64,000 nt of DNA from Haloprofundus halobius (GTDB lineage: Archaea; Halobacteriota; Halobacteria; Halobacteriales; Haloferacaceae): contig NZ_CP083666.1 in the NCBI RefSeq assembly GCF_020097835.1, positions 1,302,001 through 1,366,000 on the forward strand, read 5' to 3'. Below, piece by piece: positions 24,930 through 33,087 of this stretch (position 1 is the first letter of the stretch; every line of letters starts with the position of its first letter). Under the pieces are notes generated by a model that saw nothing but the letters and a program-made list of their open reading frames with translations, made no database searches and had not been told where the DNA came from. The position numbers and the translations under genes are program-made.

Positions 24930-25394
24930 TCAGTTGTCTTCGAGCGCGTCGGCGATGCGCTGGAGCTGTCGGGTCTGGTCGCGGACCTCGTCGCGGAGCT
25001 GTCGGACCTCTCGGACGAGTGCCTCGTTGTCGCTTTTCTCCTCGCCGCGACTGCCCGGGCCGCCGCCCATGCCGCCGGGGCCGCCCGGACCGCCGCCCAT
25101 CATGCCGCTCATCATCTGCGCGAACGGGTTACCGCCGCCACCGCCCATGCCGCCAGGGCCGCCGCCGCCCATACCGCCAGGTCCGCCACCGCCCATCATC
25201 TCGGCCATCGGGTCCTCACCCTCTTCTCCGCGCTCCTCTCGCTCCTTCGCGCGCCGCTCTCGAATCTCCTCGACGCGCTCGCGGAACGATTTCTCCTCCT
25301 CCTCGCCGTCGCCGGAGTCGGCGTCGACGTTCTCCTCGGCTTCGACGTTCACGTCCTCGGACTCCGTCGGCTCGTCGGATTCGTCTTCTGGCAT
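24930..25394 (-). CDS. acidic Gly/Met-rich low-complexity protein with C-terminal coiled coil
   Basis: The 154-residue protein has four parts: an acidic disordered N-terminus (about 1-33), a charged helix (FRERVEEIRERRAKEREERG), a central Gly-Met-Pro repeat tract (about 63-115, repeats of GGPGGMGGG) and a C-terminal coiled coil (VREVRQLRDEVRDQTRQLQRI). No enzyme motif is visible. The layout suggests a self-associating or condensate-forming protein. It runs convergent with the QueA-like gene. The frame is open to 25511; the ATG at 25394 is chosen because the acidic start follows it directly. Confidence 0.75.
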   Translation of the reverse strand: MPEDESDEPTESEDVNVEAEENVDADSGDGEEEEKSFRERVEEIRERRAKEREERGEEGEDPMAEMMGGGGPGGMGGGGPGGMGGGGGNPFAQMMSGMMGGGPGGPGGMGGGPGSRGEEKSDNEALVREVRQLRDEVRDQTRQLQRIADALEDN

Positions 25395-25483
25395 GGGTCG
25401 CCGTTCGTGCGCCACGCCGAAAAGCGTTGGCACTCGGACGACGGAGTGGTGGCGTCTGGCGATTTCGTGCTGTCGCGTCAGGA

Positions 25484-26185
25484 CTACTCGACGGAAAACG
25501 TGGCGACGCACTCGACTCTCGTTCGAGGCGCCGCGTCGGCGTCGACTTCCGTCGCAGTGCCGTTCGACGGTCCGCCACGGTCGAACGGTGACGGACCGAG
25601 GCTACCCGAAAACGAGAACGCGTACGTCCCGGGTTCGAGATCGGCTGTCGCCGTGTACGCTCTCTCCTCGTCCGCTTCGTCTCGTCGCTCGTCGCTGTCG
25701 GCTGTTTCGTCGCTCGATACGGTTTCGTTGCTGCTGTCCCCGTCCGAGACCGTCCTGTCGGCGTCGTCGCCGGAGTCGCTCTCGTCACTCGCGTCGCGCA
25801 GTCGCCAGCGCAGCGAGTCGCCGGGAGCCAAATGCAGGAGCGGCTCCGGAACTGCATCAGGAGCAACACGTCTCCAGACCGGCCCATTCCTTCTGTAGAC
25901 CGCCCAGTCGTAGGGGTTACACGAGAACGATTGCTCGGAGCGGTTCGTCAGCTCGAACACGAGTCCCGCGTCGTCCTCGCCGAGCGAGAGAGTGTCGTCG
26001 CTTGCGGCGAACTGAATACCCTCTGCCTTCGTTCCGGCGCAGACGAGTTCGTCTGCGCGGTCGTCGAACCCGGGACAGCCGTCTTCGGCGCTGTCGCGGG
26101 TCACGTCGCTGCCGAACTCCGTCCCGCGAACGGTACAGCCTGCGAGGACCGCGGAGAGGACCGAGAGGAGGGAACGACGGTGCAT
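25484..26185 (-). CDS. lipoprotein of unknown function
   Basis: The 233-residue exported protein has a short signal with arginines MHRRSLLSVLSAVLAGC; the lipobox LAGC marks Cys17 for lipidation. A beta-rich globular part follows, with VFELTNRSEQSFSCNPYDWAVYRRNG (an Ig-like or CARDB-type look), then a Ser/Asp/Glu-rich linker (about 133-175) and a final strand block (YTATADLEPGTYAFSF). Several cysteines could form disulfides outside the cell. Function is unknown. Confidence 0.8.
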   Translation of the reverse strand: MHRRSLLSVLSAVLAGCTVRGTEFGSDVTRDSAEDGCPGFDDRADELVCAGTKAEGIQFAASDDTLSLGEDDAGLVFELTNRSEQSFSCNPYDWAVYRRNGPVWRRVAPDAVPEPLLHLAPGDSLRWRLRDASDESDSGDDADRTVSDGDSSNETVSSDETADSDERRDEADEERAYTATADLEPGTYAFSFSGSLGPSPFDRGGPSNGTATEVDADAAPRTRVECVATFSVE

Positions 26186-26231
26186 ACCCGAGGCTCACGA
26201 GGTGTCGTCAAAAGGATAGCGGAGGCACAAG

Positions 26232-26700
26232 TCACCGTTTGAGATACGGCATCTCTCGGATGCGCGGCATCTCCGGACGGTAGTTCGGGATGGCGTCGAG
26301 AGCGGCGACGCGCCGCCGGAGTAACCGTTCGTACAACGACCGCGTCGCGCCGTACTGGGGGGAGACGCCACGGACCGTCGGCGAGGTAGTCGCCTTCGGC
26401 GTAGAAGGAGACGTCCCGCGACCCATCGAACACCACCCCACCCGCCGAGAGCAGCTCCTCGCCGTAGCCCGGAAAGAGGTCTTCTATCGTCGACTCGCCA
26501 CCTTTCAGAAGCACGTGGATGTGGCGTGCGACCGACTCGTCCGTCAACGGGTCTCGGTCGAGCACCGTCACCTCGTCGAACCCGCCAGCGAGGACGCGTG
26601 CGGCGAGCAAGCCGGCTATCCCGGCACCGACTACGACTGCCTGTTCTCCCCACTCGGACGCCTGCTCGCCGTCGTACCGCGGGACTGTTGCCAAGGTCAT
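26232..26700 (-). pseudogene. broken FAD-dependent oxidoreductase
   Basis: From the ATG at 26700 the frame reads an FAD-binding start (QAVVVGAGIAGLLAARVLAGG, then HIHVLLKGGESTIEDLFPG) and on through YLADGPWRLPP. The homologous continuation (QYGATRSLYERLLRRRVAAL) then lies in another frame and ends at a stop at 26232. Relatives are roughly 450 residues, so the gene has both a frameshift near 26375 and a loss of about two thirds of its length. The TATA-like box ACATATAAC upstream is still present. Inference: non-functional. Confidence 0.8.
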
Positions 26701-26821
26701 CGTCGTCGCTCCCTCTGTGAGTGGATTGATACAGCCCAACGTTATATGTTACCACACAACAACGGATCGGGACATCTCCGCAGGCGATACGATTACGTCT
26801 CTCGGAACGCTGGTGCGCCTC

Positions 26822-27607
26822 TCACCCGAACGCGCCGAGGCTCGACTGCAGATTTCGGTCGCTCTCGCCCTCGCGGAGTTCGTAGCCGAGGAGGTCACGC
26901 ATGTCGACGGCGTACGTCGTACCCGCGTTGTCGAGGACGAGCAGACGGCCTTTCGTGCCGACGACGCGCCCGGCAGCGATGGTCTCGCCCATCGGTCGAC
27001 TGTCGAGGCTGAACCCGTAGTCGAACTCGTACGTCTCGACGGGGTCGAACTGGGCGAGCAGCGACTCCCACCGTTCCGAGTCGACCCGCCGGTGGAGACC
27101 CGCCCGTTTCGTCGGGACGCGCACGCGGTCGGTCAACTCTCGGGCGAGTTCGGATTCGATTTCGCGGGCGATGCGGCCGTTATCGACGGTACGGAGATGG
27201 GCAGCCCTGTCGGCTCCCTGCTCCCTGAGGCGAGTGTCGAGTCGCCACTCCTTCGTGACGCCGACTTTGAACACGTCGGGCGCGAACGCCGCGAGGTAGA
27301 TGGCATGGTCGTCGAAACAGTCCATCTCGTCTTTGAGACACGTCCCTCGGCAGCGAGCGCAGACCCATGTGCTCCGGTGGTACTCGCAGTACGGCGCGTT
27401 GTCGTTCTCGCAGGCGTAGTGACCCTCGTCGGCGACGGTTCCGGCGCAGTAGCGGCCGCCGAGTCGGTACGCGAGTTCGTCGTCGGCGTCGAGAGGGAGA
27501 AACTCGATGTCCGCGGGTTCCGACGTCGCGCCGTCGTCGAGTGCCGTCCCGTCGCTCGGCGCGAGATAGAGACCCCCGTCGAGAGAATCGTAGCCGACGA
27601 CTTGCAC
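26822..27607 (-). CDS. DUF2797 family protein
   Basis: The 261-residue protein has a zinc-knuckle region in the N-terminal half (RYCAGTV, YACENDNAPYCEYH, WVCARCRGTC) and a GIY-YIG-like core (HAIYLAAFAPDVFKVGVTKEWRLDTRLREQGAD), as in DUF2797. The Arg and Glu of that core resemble the nuclease superfamily, but catalytic activity is unproven. A C-terminal beta domain follows (YGFSLDSRPMGETIAAGRVVGTKGRLLVL). No neighbours suggest a process. Confidence 0.88.
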   Translation of the reverse strand: MQVVGYDSLDGGLYLAPSDGTALDDGATSEPADIEFLPLDADDELAYRLGGRYCAGTVADEGHYACENDNAPYCEYHRSTWVCARCRGTCLKDEMDCFDDHAIYLAAFAPDVFKVGVTKEWRLDTRLREQGADRAAHLRTVDNGRIAREIESELARELTDRVRVPTKRAGLHRRVDSERWESLLAQFDPVETYEFDYGFSLDSRPMGETIAAGRVVGTKGRLLVLDNAGTTYAVDMRDLLGYELREGESDRNLQSSLGAFG

Positions 27608-27796
27608 GGTTCACGGTATCAGTTCCGACGGTAAAAGCGTCTCCTTCGACGACGTGAGCACGCGTCGTCGCGGATACACGTCGCCGTGGGTCGTTCTGCC
27701 GAACACGACCGTCAGCGGGCGCTGAGAGACCACCGCGACCGACCATCGTGTCAGCCGAAATCACAGATAAGAGGCACTAGGCCGAATCACCGCCGA

Positions 27797-28993
27797 ATGA
27801 CCAGACAGTCAACGACGACCCGTCGCGGGATGCTTCGAGCGGTCGGGAGTGGAGCGGCGACGTCGGGGTTCGCGACGGGGGGCGTCAGAGACCGAGCGCC
27901 TGCGGAGACCGACCTCGTCGAGGTGAACGTGGGCGTCGAGGGCTCCGACGACGCCGTCCGACGCGTCGCGGACCGAGTGGTTCGGCGATTCGCGTTCGAC
28001 GCCATGACGGTGAGACTGCCACGTACTGCGGTGGAGCGGCTTCGACGGCGTCCCCAAATCCGGTACGTCGAGACAAACGCGACGATGCGGACGTGTCAAC
28101 AGTCTCCGCCTCAGTCGGTTCCGTACGGTGTCTCCCGAATCGGAGCGGAACTCGCCCGCGAGGCCGGAGTCACGGGCGACGGCGTCGACGTGGCCGTCGT
28201 CGACACCGGCGTCGACTCCGACCACCCGGATCTCCGCGAGAACCTCGGTGCGGGCCGGGCGTCGGTCAACTGCCGGGGACGGCCGCGGCTCTGCCGGTTA
28301 GCCGGTAACGGGAACCGCTGCAAGACGAACTGGGACGACGACGACGACCACGGCACCCATTGCGCGGGCGTCGTCGGTGCCGCTGATAACGACGTGGGCG
28401 TCGTCGGCGTCGCTCCCGATGCGACGATTCACGCAGTAAAAGTACTGTACTGCGCCGGCGTCGGTCTCGTCTCGGACATCGCCGCCGGTATCGAACACGT
28501 CGCCGACCGGGGTTGGGAGGTCGCGACACTCAGTTTCGGCTCCCAGCGGCCGACGAACCTCCTCCGCGACGCCTGCCGGTACGCAGCGGACGCCGGTGTG
28601 GTACTCGTCGCCGCCGCGGGCAACGGCCGGATGCGTCCGAACACGGTCGGCTTCCCGGCGACGCTGCCGACGGTACTGTCGGTGAGCGCCGTCGACCGGA
28701 GCGGCAAACTCGCTCCGTTCTCCTCGACGGGACCGCGGGTCGACATCGCCGCGCCCGGTACGAACGTCCGCTCGACGGTTCCCGGTGGGTACCGGGCGTA
28801 CTCGGGGACGTCGATGGCCTGTCCGCACGTCGCCGGGGCGGCGGCCCTGCTCGTTTCGACGGGTCTCTCGGCGTCGGAGACACGGGAGCGACTGGTCGAG
28901 ACCGCCGACGATCTCGGTCTCGGCCGGACCGAACAGGGTTCCGGTCTGCTGAACGTCGCCGCCGCCCTGGGTCTCGACGACGGAGACGACTGA
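27797..28993 (+). CDS. Tat-exported subtilisin-like serine protease (S8, halolysin-type), paralogue 1
   Basis: The 398-residue secreted protease has a twin-arginine signal (TTTRRGMLRAVGSG), an inhibitor I9-type propeptide (about 40-98) and a catalytic domain with Asp136 (VVDTGVDSDHPDL), His185 (DDHGTHCAG), oxyanion Asn276 (AAAGN) and Ser339 (SGTSMACPHVAG). An insert between Asp and His carries three cysteines (NCRGRPRLCRLAGNGNRC), which paralogue 2 lacks. There is no C-terminal extension as seen in some 520-residue halolysins. The frame is open from 27686; the ATG at 27797 gives the clean Tat signal. Confidence 0.93.
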   Translation: MTRQSTTTRRGMLRAVGSGAATSGFATGGVRDRAPAETDLVEVNVGVEGSDDAVRRVADRVVRRFAFDAMTVRLPRTAVERLRRRPQIRYVETNATMRTCQQSPPQSVPYGVSRIGAELAREAGVTGDGVDVAVVDTGVDSDHPDLRENLGAGRASVNCRGRPRLCRLAGNGNRCKTNWDDDDDHGTHCAGVVGAADNDVGVVGVAPDATIHAVKVLYCAGVGLVSDIAAGIEHVADRGWEVATLSFGSQRPTNLLRDACRYAADAGVVLVAAAGNGRMRPNTVGFPATLPTVLSVSAVDRSGKLAPFSSTGPRVDIAAPGTNVRSTVPGGYRAYSGTSMACPHVAGAAALLVSTGLSASETRERLVETADDLGLGRTEQGSGLLNVAAALGLDDGDD

Positions 28994-29065
28994 AATCCTC
29001 CGTATACCTATTTGTAGATTGTAACAATATCGTAGAAATTTAGCGGCAAGATAGTTCAATTCGTG

Positions 29066-29080
29066 AATATTTAATATACA
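29066..29080 (+). promoter_or_regulatory. TATA box of subtilase paralogue 2
   Basis: AATATTTAATATACA lies in a 109-base AT-rich intergenic stretch (28994-29102). Its core is about 28 bases before the ATG at 29103. Confidence 0.6.
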
Positions 29081-29102
29081 TTAATCCATCTGGGCGCTCG
29101 TA

Positions 29103-30257
29103 ATGTCAGATGATACCACGGGTGTCACACGACGTACTGTACTGAAGACGACAGGTGTAGCGGTCAGCGTCGGCGGCCTGGGCGGACTCGCGACGGCGAA
29201 GGGCAACGACAACCTCGTCGAAGTGAACGTCGGGTATCGCGGTCGGAGCGGGAGACGGGCGGCCGAGAACGCCGCGTCCAGCGTCGTCCGACAGTTCAAC
29301 TTCGACGCGATGACCATCGAAGTCGACGAGAACGCGGTGAAGGGTCTCGAACAGCGCGGCGACGTTCGCTACGTCGAAGCGAACGGCCAGATGTACGCCT
29401 TCGCGCAGTCGCTGCCGTACGGCATCGACCGTGTCGACGCGGAGGTCGCACACGGCGAGGGCGAAACGGGTTCGGGCGCGGACGTCGCCATCCTCGACAC
29501 GGGTATCGACTCGGACCACCCCGACCTGCAGGCGAACCTCGGCGAGGGGAAGGCGTTCGTCTCGGCGAGAGGTCCGTACGCCGAACCTTGGGACGACGAT
29601 AACGACCACGGCACCCACTGCGCTGGCACCGCCGACGCCGTCGACAACGACGAGGGCGTCGTTGGCGTCAGCACGGAGGCGACGCTCCACGCGGTGAAGG
29701 TGCTCGACAAGCGCGGTAGCGGGTCGTTCTCCGACATCGCCGCGGGTATCGAGTACACGGCCGACCAGGACTGGGACGTCGCCAGCATGAGCCTCGGCGC
29801 GAGCAGCGGTTCCGACGCCGTCAAGGATGCCTGTGCGTACGCTTACGACCGCGGTGTGTTCCTCGTCGCCGCTGCGGGTAACTCCGGTCCGTGCAGCGAC
29901 TGCGTCGGCTACCCGGCGGCCTACGAGGAAGTCGTCGCCGTCAGCGCGACCGGCGAGAACGACGACCTCGCCTCGTTCTCCTCGACCGGTCCGGAAGTCG
30001 AAATCGCCGCGCCCGGTGTCGACATCGAGTCGACGGTCCCCGGCGGCGACTACGACGTGTTCTCCGGTACGTCGATGGCCTGTCCGCACGTCGCCGGTGC
30101 CGGTGCGCAGCTGATGGCCAATGGCTACACGAACACGGAGACGCGCGAGCAACTGCTCTCGACGGCCGAGGATATCGGCCTCGCGTCGAACGAACAGGGT
30201 GCCGGACTGCTCGACACCGCGGCGGCGCTCGGTCTCGACTCCTCCGACGACCTGTAA
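29103..30257 (+). CDS. Tat-exported subtilisin-like serine protease (S8, halolysin-type), paralogue 2
   Basis: The 384-residue protease has a Tat signal (GVTRRTVLKTTGVA), an I9-like propeptide (about 38-100) and a catalytic triad of Asp132 (ILDTGIDSDHPDL), His169 (DNDHGTHCAG) and Ser324 (SGTSMACPHVAG), with oxyanion Asn260. The pair CSDC in GPCSDCVGYP may form a local disulfide. Tat export means it folds in the cytoplasm before secretion, which makes the BsuPI-type gene 38 bases downstream notable. Strong similarity to paralogue 1 indicates tandem duplication. Confidence 0.94.
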   Translation: MSDDTTGVTRRTVLKTTGVAVSVGGLGGLATAKGNDNLVEVNVGYRGRSGRRAAENAASSVVRQFNFDAMTIEVDENAVKGLEQRGDVRYVEANGQMYAFAQSLPYGIDRVDAEVAHGEGETGSGADVAILDTGIDSDHPDLQANLGEGKAFVSARGPYAEPWDDDNDHGTHCAGTADAVDNDEGVVGVSTEATLHAVKVLDKRGSGSFSDIAAGIEYTADQDWDVASMSLGASSGSDAVKDACAYAYDRGVFLVAAAGNSGPCSDCVGYPAAYEEVVAVSATGENDDLASFSSTGPEVEIAAPGVDIESTVPGGDYDVFSGTSMACPHVAGAGAQLMANGYTNTETREQLLSTAEDIGLASNEQGAGLLDTAAALGLDSSDDL

Positions 30258-30295
30258 ATCCGGAACGTTATTCCCCGCTTTCTCGTATCCCACGT

Positions 30296-30640
30296 ATGCT
30301 TACTGCGACACTCACGGCGACACCGCAGTCGGACCGCGTCGAATTCGAACTGACCGTCGAGAACCGCGGAGACGAGCGCGTCACGCTCTCGTTCCGTGAC
30401 GCGCGACGCGCGGAGTTCGTCGTCACGGACACCGGCGGTGGCGGCGAAGTGTGGCGCTGGAGCGACGGCCGCATGTTCGCGCAGATGCTCGGCAGCGAGA
30501 CGCTCGACCCCGGTGAGGCGACGACGTTCGAGAGCGTCTGGGACGACTCCGAACCGGGCGAGTACGTCGCTGTCGGCGAACTCGCGGCCGTCGACGCGGA
30601 CGCGGAGGCCCAGACGCAGTTTTCGGTGGAACCGGTGTAG
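30296..30640 (+). CDS. BsuPI-type intracellular proteinase inhibitor domain protein
   Basis: The 114-residue all-beta protein matches the BsuPI family: FELTVENRGDERVTLSFRD, then VVTDTGGGGEVWRWSDGRMFAQML, then LDPGEATTFESVW. The founding member inhibits intracellular serine proteases in Bacillus. There is no signal peptide, so it should stay in the cytoplasm. Position directly after two Tat-exported subtilases suggests that it restrains protease folded before export. The frame is open to 29891 inside the subtilase gene; the ATG at 30296 starts the domain. It could also belong to a structural Ig-like group with no inhibitory role. Confidence 0.85.
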   Translation: MLTATLTATPQSDRVEFELTVENRGDERVTLSFRDARRAEFVVTDTGGGGEVWRWSDGRMFAQMLGSETLDPGEATTFESVWDDSEPGEYVAVGELAAVDADAEAQTQFSVEPV

Positions 30641-30670
30641 ACGGTGTAGCCGACGTAGCCGACCGCCCGA

Positions 30671-31615
30671 CTACGGCTCGCGCTCGGCGCGAAGTTCCTC
30701 GTACAGTTCACTCGCGGCACGCTCGACCGCCTCGTCGCTGGCTGTCGACGGCTCCCACCCGAGCGCCGACAGTTTCTCGATTGAGAGCCGCATCTTCGGT
30801 ACGTCGCCTTTCCAGCCGCGCTCGCCGCCGGTGTACTCGTACTCGGGGTCGAGACCCATCACCTCGGCGACGATGTCGGCGATGCGGTTCACGGAGGTGG
30901 TCGTCCGCGTCCCCAGATTGTAGGTGTTCATCGACTTGTCGGCGTTTTCGACGACGTGACGGATGGCGTCGACGCAGTCTTCGACGTACAGATACGACTT
31001 CTCCTGTCTGCCGTCGCCGAGGATGGTGAGGGTCTCGGGGTCGTCGAGCAGTTTCTCGATGAAATCCGGGATGACGTTGCCGCGCTGTTTCGGTCCGACG
31101 ATGTTGGCGAAGCGGAACACCCACGCGGTGAAGCCGTGCGAGTGCGCGTACGTCGACATCAGCGCCTCGTCGGCGAGTTTGCTCGCACCGTAGGCGCTGA
31201 TGGGTTCGATGGGTGCGTAGTCCTCGGGCGTCGGCCGCGGGGCCTCGCCGTAGATGGTGGAGGAGGAGGTGAACGCGACGCTGTCGACGCCGACTTCGTC
31301 CATCCGTTCGAGGACGTTGTACGTCATCTCGGTGTTCTCCTCGAACAGTTTCCGGGGGTCCTCGTAGTTCGTGTCGGTGTACGCCGCGAGGTGGAAGACG
31401 ACGTCGACGTCTTCGGTGATAACCTCGGCGACGTCCGCCGGGTCGCGCATGTCCGCGCGGACGAACTCGACGCCGTCGGGGACGCGCGACTCGGTTCCCT
31501 TCGAGAGATCGTCGGCGACGACAACGTCGTTCTCCGCCGATAGCTTCGCGGCGAGGTGCGACCCGACGAGGCCCGCCCCGCCGGTGACGACGACTCGCTT
31601 GTCTACGAGGTGCAT
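30671..31615 (-). CDS. NAD-dependent sugar-nucleotide epimerase/dehydratase (UDP-glucose 4-epimerase type)
   Basis: The 314-residue extended SDR has GGAGLVGSHLA (NAD binding, about 12-22), VVADDLSKG, the catalytic TSSSTIYGEA and YGASKLADE (Tyr and Lys), and the substrate loop GPKQRGNVIPDFIEKLL. The likely reaction is C4 epimerisation or 4,6-dehydration of a UDP- or dTDP-sugar for surface glycans or glycolipids, which fits the two glycosyltransferases about 10 kb away. The ATG at 31615 is the family start; the frame is open to 31831. It is divergent from the aTrm56 gene. Confidence 0.92.
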   Translation of the reverse strand: MHLVDKRVVVTGGAGLVGSHLAAKLSAENDVVVADDLSKGTESRVPDGVEFVRADMRDPADVAEVITEDVDVVFHLAAYTDTNYEDPRKLFEENTEMTYNVLERMDEVGVDSVAFTSSSTIYGEAPRPTPEDYAPIEPISAYGASKLADEALMSTYAHSHGFTAWVFRFANIVGPKQRGNVIPDFIEKLLDDPETLTILGDGRQEKSYLYVEDCVDAIRHVVENADKSMNTYNLGTRTTTSVNRIADIVAEVMGLDPEYEYTGGERGWKGDVPKMRLSIEKLSALGWEPSTASDEAVERAASELYEELRAEREP

Positions 31616-31756
31616 GTCTGTATCTCCGTAGACCGGAGTAAGTCGATTGTGATTACTCGCGCGATACGAGAGGTGCGGCGTCGCCGCCCTCGTCGGAGGT
31701 CGTTCGGGCCGACGGCTTCCGAAACCCCCTAACCGTGGCCTCGCCTCGGACAGCAC

Positions 31757-32293
31757 ATGCAAGGCGAATCCGAGGTCGTCGTCCTGCGTCTCGGCCACCG
31801 ACCGGGCCGGGACGACCGGATGACGACGCACATCGGGCTGACGGCGCGGGCGCTCGGTGCGGACCGCGCGCTCCTCGTCGGCGACGCGAGCCAGTCAGAG
31901 ACGACGGTGAGAGACATCACGGCGAGGTTCGGCGGCCCCTTCGAGGTCGAAGTTGTCGACTCCTACCGCGATATCATCCGTGACTGGAAAGGCACCGTCG
32001 CACACCTGACGATGTACGGCGAACGCGTCCAAGACGTAAAAGAGGACGTCAGAGACGCACACGCCGAGGGCCCACTCCTCGTCGTCGTCGGCGCGGAGAA
32101 GGTACCGTTCGAGGTGTACGACTACGCCGACTACAACGTCGGCGTGACGAACCAACCGCACTCGGAGGTGGCGGCGCTCGCAGTATTTCTCGACCGCCTG
32201 TTCGAGGGCCGCGAACTCGACCGGGAGTGGGAGGACGCAGAGCGCGAGGTCATACCGATGGAGACGGGCAAGCGCGTCGAAGAGGTGGAGTAG
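31757..32293 (+). CDS. tRNA (cytidine(56)-2'-O)-methyltransferase
   Basis: The 178-residue SPOUT-class methyltransferase (aTrm56) methylates the ribose of C56 in the T-loop of archaeal tRNAs. The start VVVLRLGHRPGRDDRMTTHIGLTARAL is diagnostic, and the C-terminal knot has LLVVVGAEKVPFEVYDYADYNVGVTNQPHSEVAALAVFLDRL. The length equals that of other haloarchaeal members. It lies upstream of the TFE gene after a 269-base gap. An alternative assignment is unlikely. Confidence 0.95.
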   Translation: MQGESEVVVLRLGHRPGRDDRMTTHIGLTARALGADRALLVGDASQSETTVRDITARFGGPFEVEVVDSYRDIIRDWKGTVAHLTMYGERVQDVKEDVRDAHAEGPLLVVVGAEKVPFEVYDYADYNVGVTNQPHSEVAALAVFLDRLFEGRELDREWEDAEREVIPMETGKRVEEVE

Positions 32294-32529
32294 TCACTAC
32301 GCCAGCTATCGGCGTCGCTCGAAGCGACGAATGCGCATCGGATGGCGAACAGCCGGCGCTACGAGGCTCCACGGCGGTGCGCCGGACACCCGCCTCGTCC
32401 GACCGCGGACCCGGTTCAACTCACGACGCGAACTGGCCCCGTCACCGTACAAAAACCTCCGTGCAGCCGCTTCGAAGCGTTGGGCAGGCGTCCGTCGACG
32501 GAGCGCCCGCTCGACGCCGCTATCCGGTG

Positions 32530-32539
32530 CTTTTAAACG
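32530..32539 (+). promoter_or_regulatory. TATA box of the tfe operon
   Basis: CTTTTAAACG is centred about 28 bases before the ATG at 32563. The rest of the gap 32294-32529 shows no gene I can support. Confidence 0.55.
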
Positions 32540-32562
32540 ATTCTGTGACAGAGGATAGGGTA

Positions 32563-33087
32563 ATGGCTTTTGAGGACCTGCTGGGAGACCCTGTCATTCA
32601 GAAGTACCTCCACGAGTTGGTCGGACCGACGGGAATGCCCGTCGCCGCCGCGCCGCCGGACGGCGAGGTGACCGACGAGGAACTCGCCGAGGAACTCGGA
32701 CTGGAACTCAACGACGTGCGTCGGGCGCTGTTCATCCTCTACGAGAACGACCTCGCGACGTACCGCCGCGTCCGCGACGAGGACTCGGGGTGGCTCACCT
32801 ACCTGTGGACGTTCGAGTACGACAACATCCCCGAGAACCTCGAAGAGGAGATGCACCGCCTGCTCGACGCGCTCGAGGAACGTCAGGACTACGAACAGAA
32901 CCACGAGTTCTACCTCTGTGAGGTGTGTTCGATTCGCTTCGAGTTCGGCGAGGCGATGGACTTCGGCTTCGAGTGCCCCGAGTGCGGGTCGCCGCTCGAA
33001 TCGATGGAGAACAACCGCCTCGTCGACGCGATGAACCAGCGAATCGACGAACTCCGCGAGGAGTTGAACGCCGACGTGACCGGCTGA
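32563..33087 (+). CDS. tfe: transcription initiation factor TFE (TFIIE-alpha homologue)
   Basis: The 174-residue basal transcription factor stabilises the open complex of archaeal RNA polymerase. An N-terminal winged helix (about 20-90) contains EELAEELGLELNDVRRALFILYENDLATYRR. The C-terminal zinc ribbon has CEVC and CPEC (about 120-147). The ATG at 32563 starts both the fold and, by the TATA box, the transcript. Its TGA overlaps the ATG of the DUF2110 gene (TGATG), and DUF5803 follows with an ATGA overlap: a tight three-gene operon. Confidence 0.96.
   Translation: MAFEDLLGDPVIQKYLHELVGPTGMPVAAAPPDGEVTDEELAEELGLELNDVRRALFILYENDLATYRRVRDEDSGWLTYLWTFEYDNIPENLEEEMHRLLDALEERQDYEQNHEFYLCEVCSIRFEFGEAMDFGFECPECGSPLESMENNRLVDAMNQRIDELREELNADVTG

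Noticed and set aside
29891-30295. Extended N-terminus of the BsuPI-type protein
   Set aside because: The extension lies inside the subtilase gene in another frame and has shadow-like Arg-rich composition.
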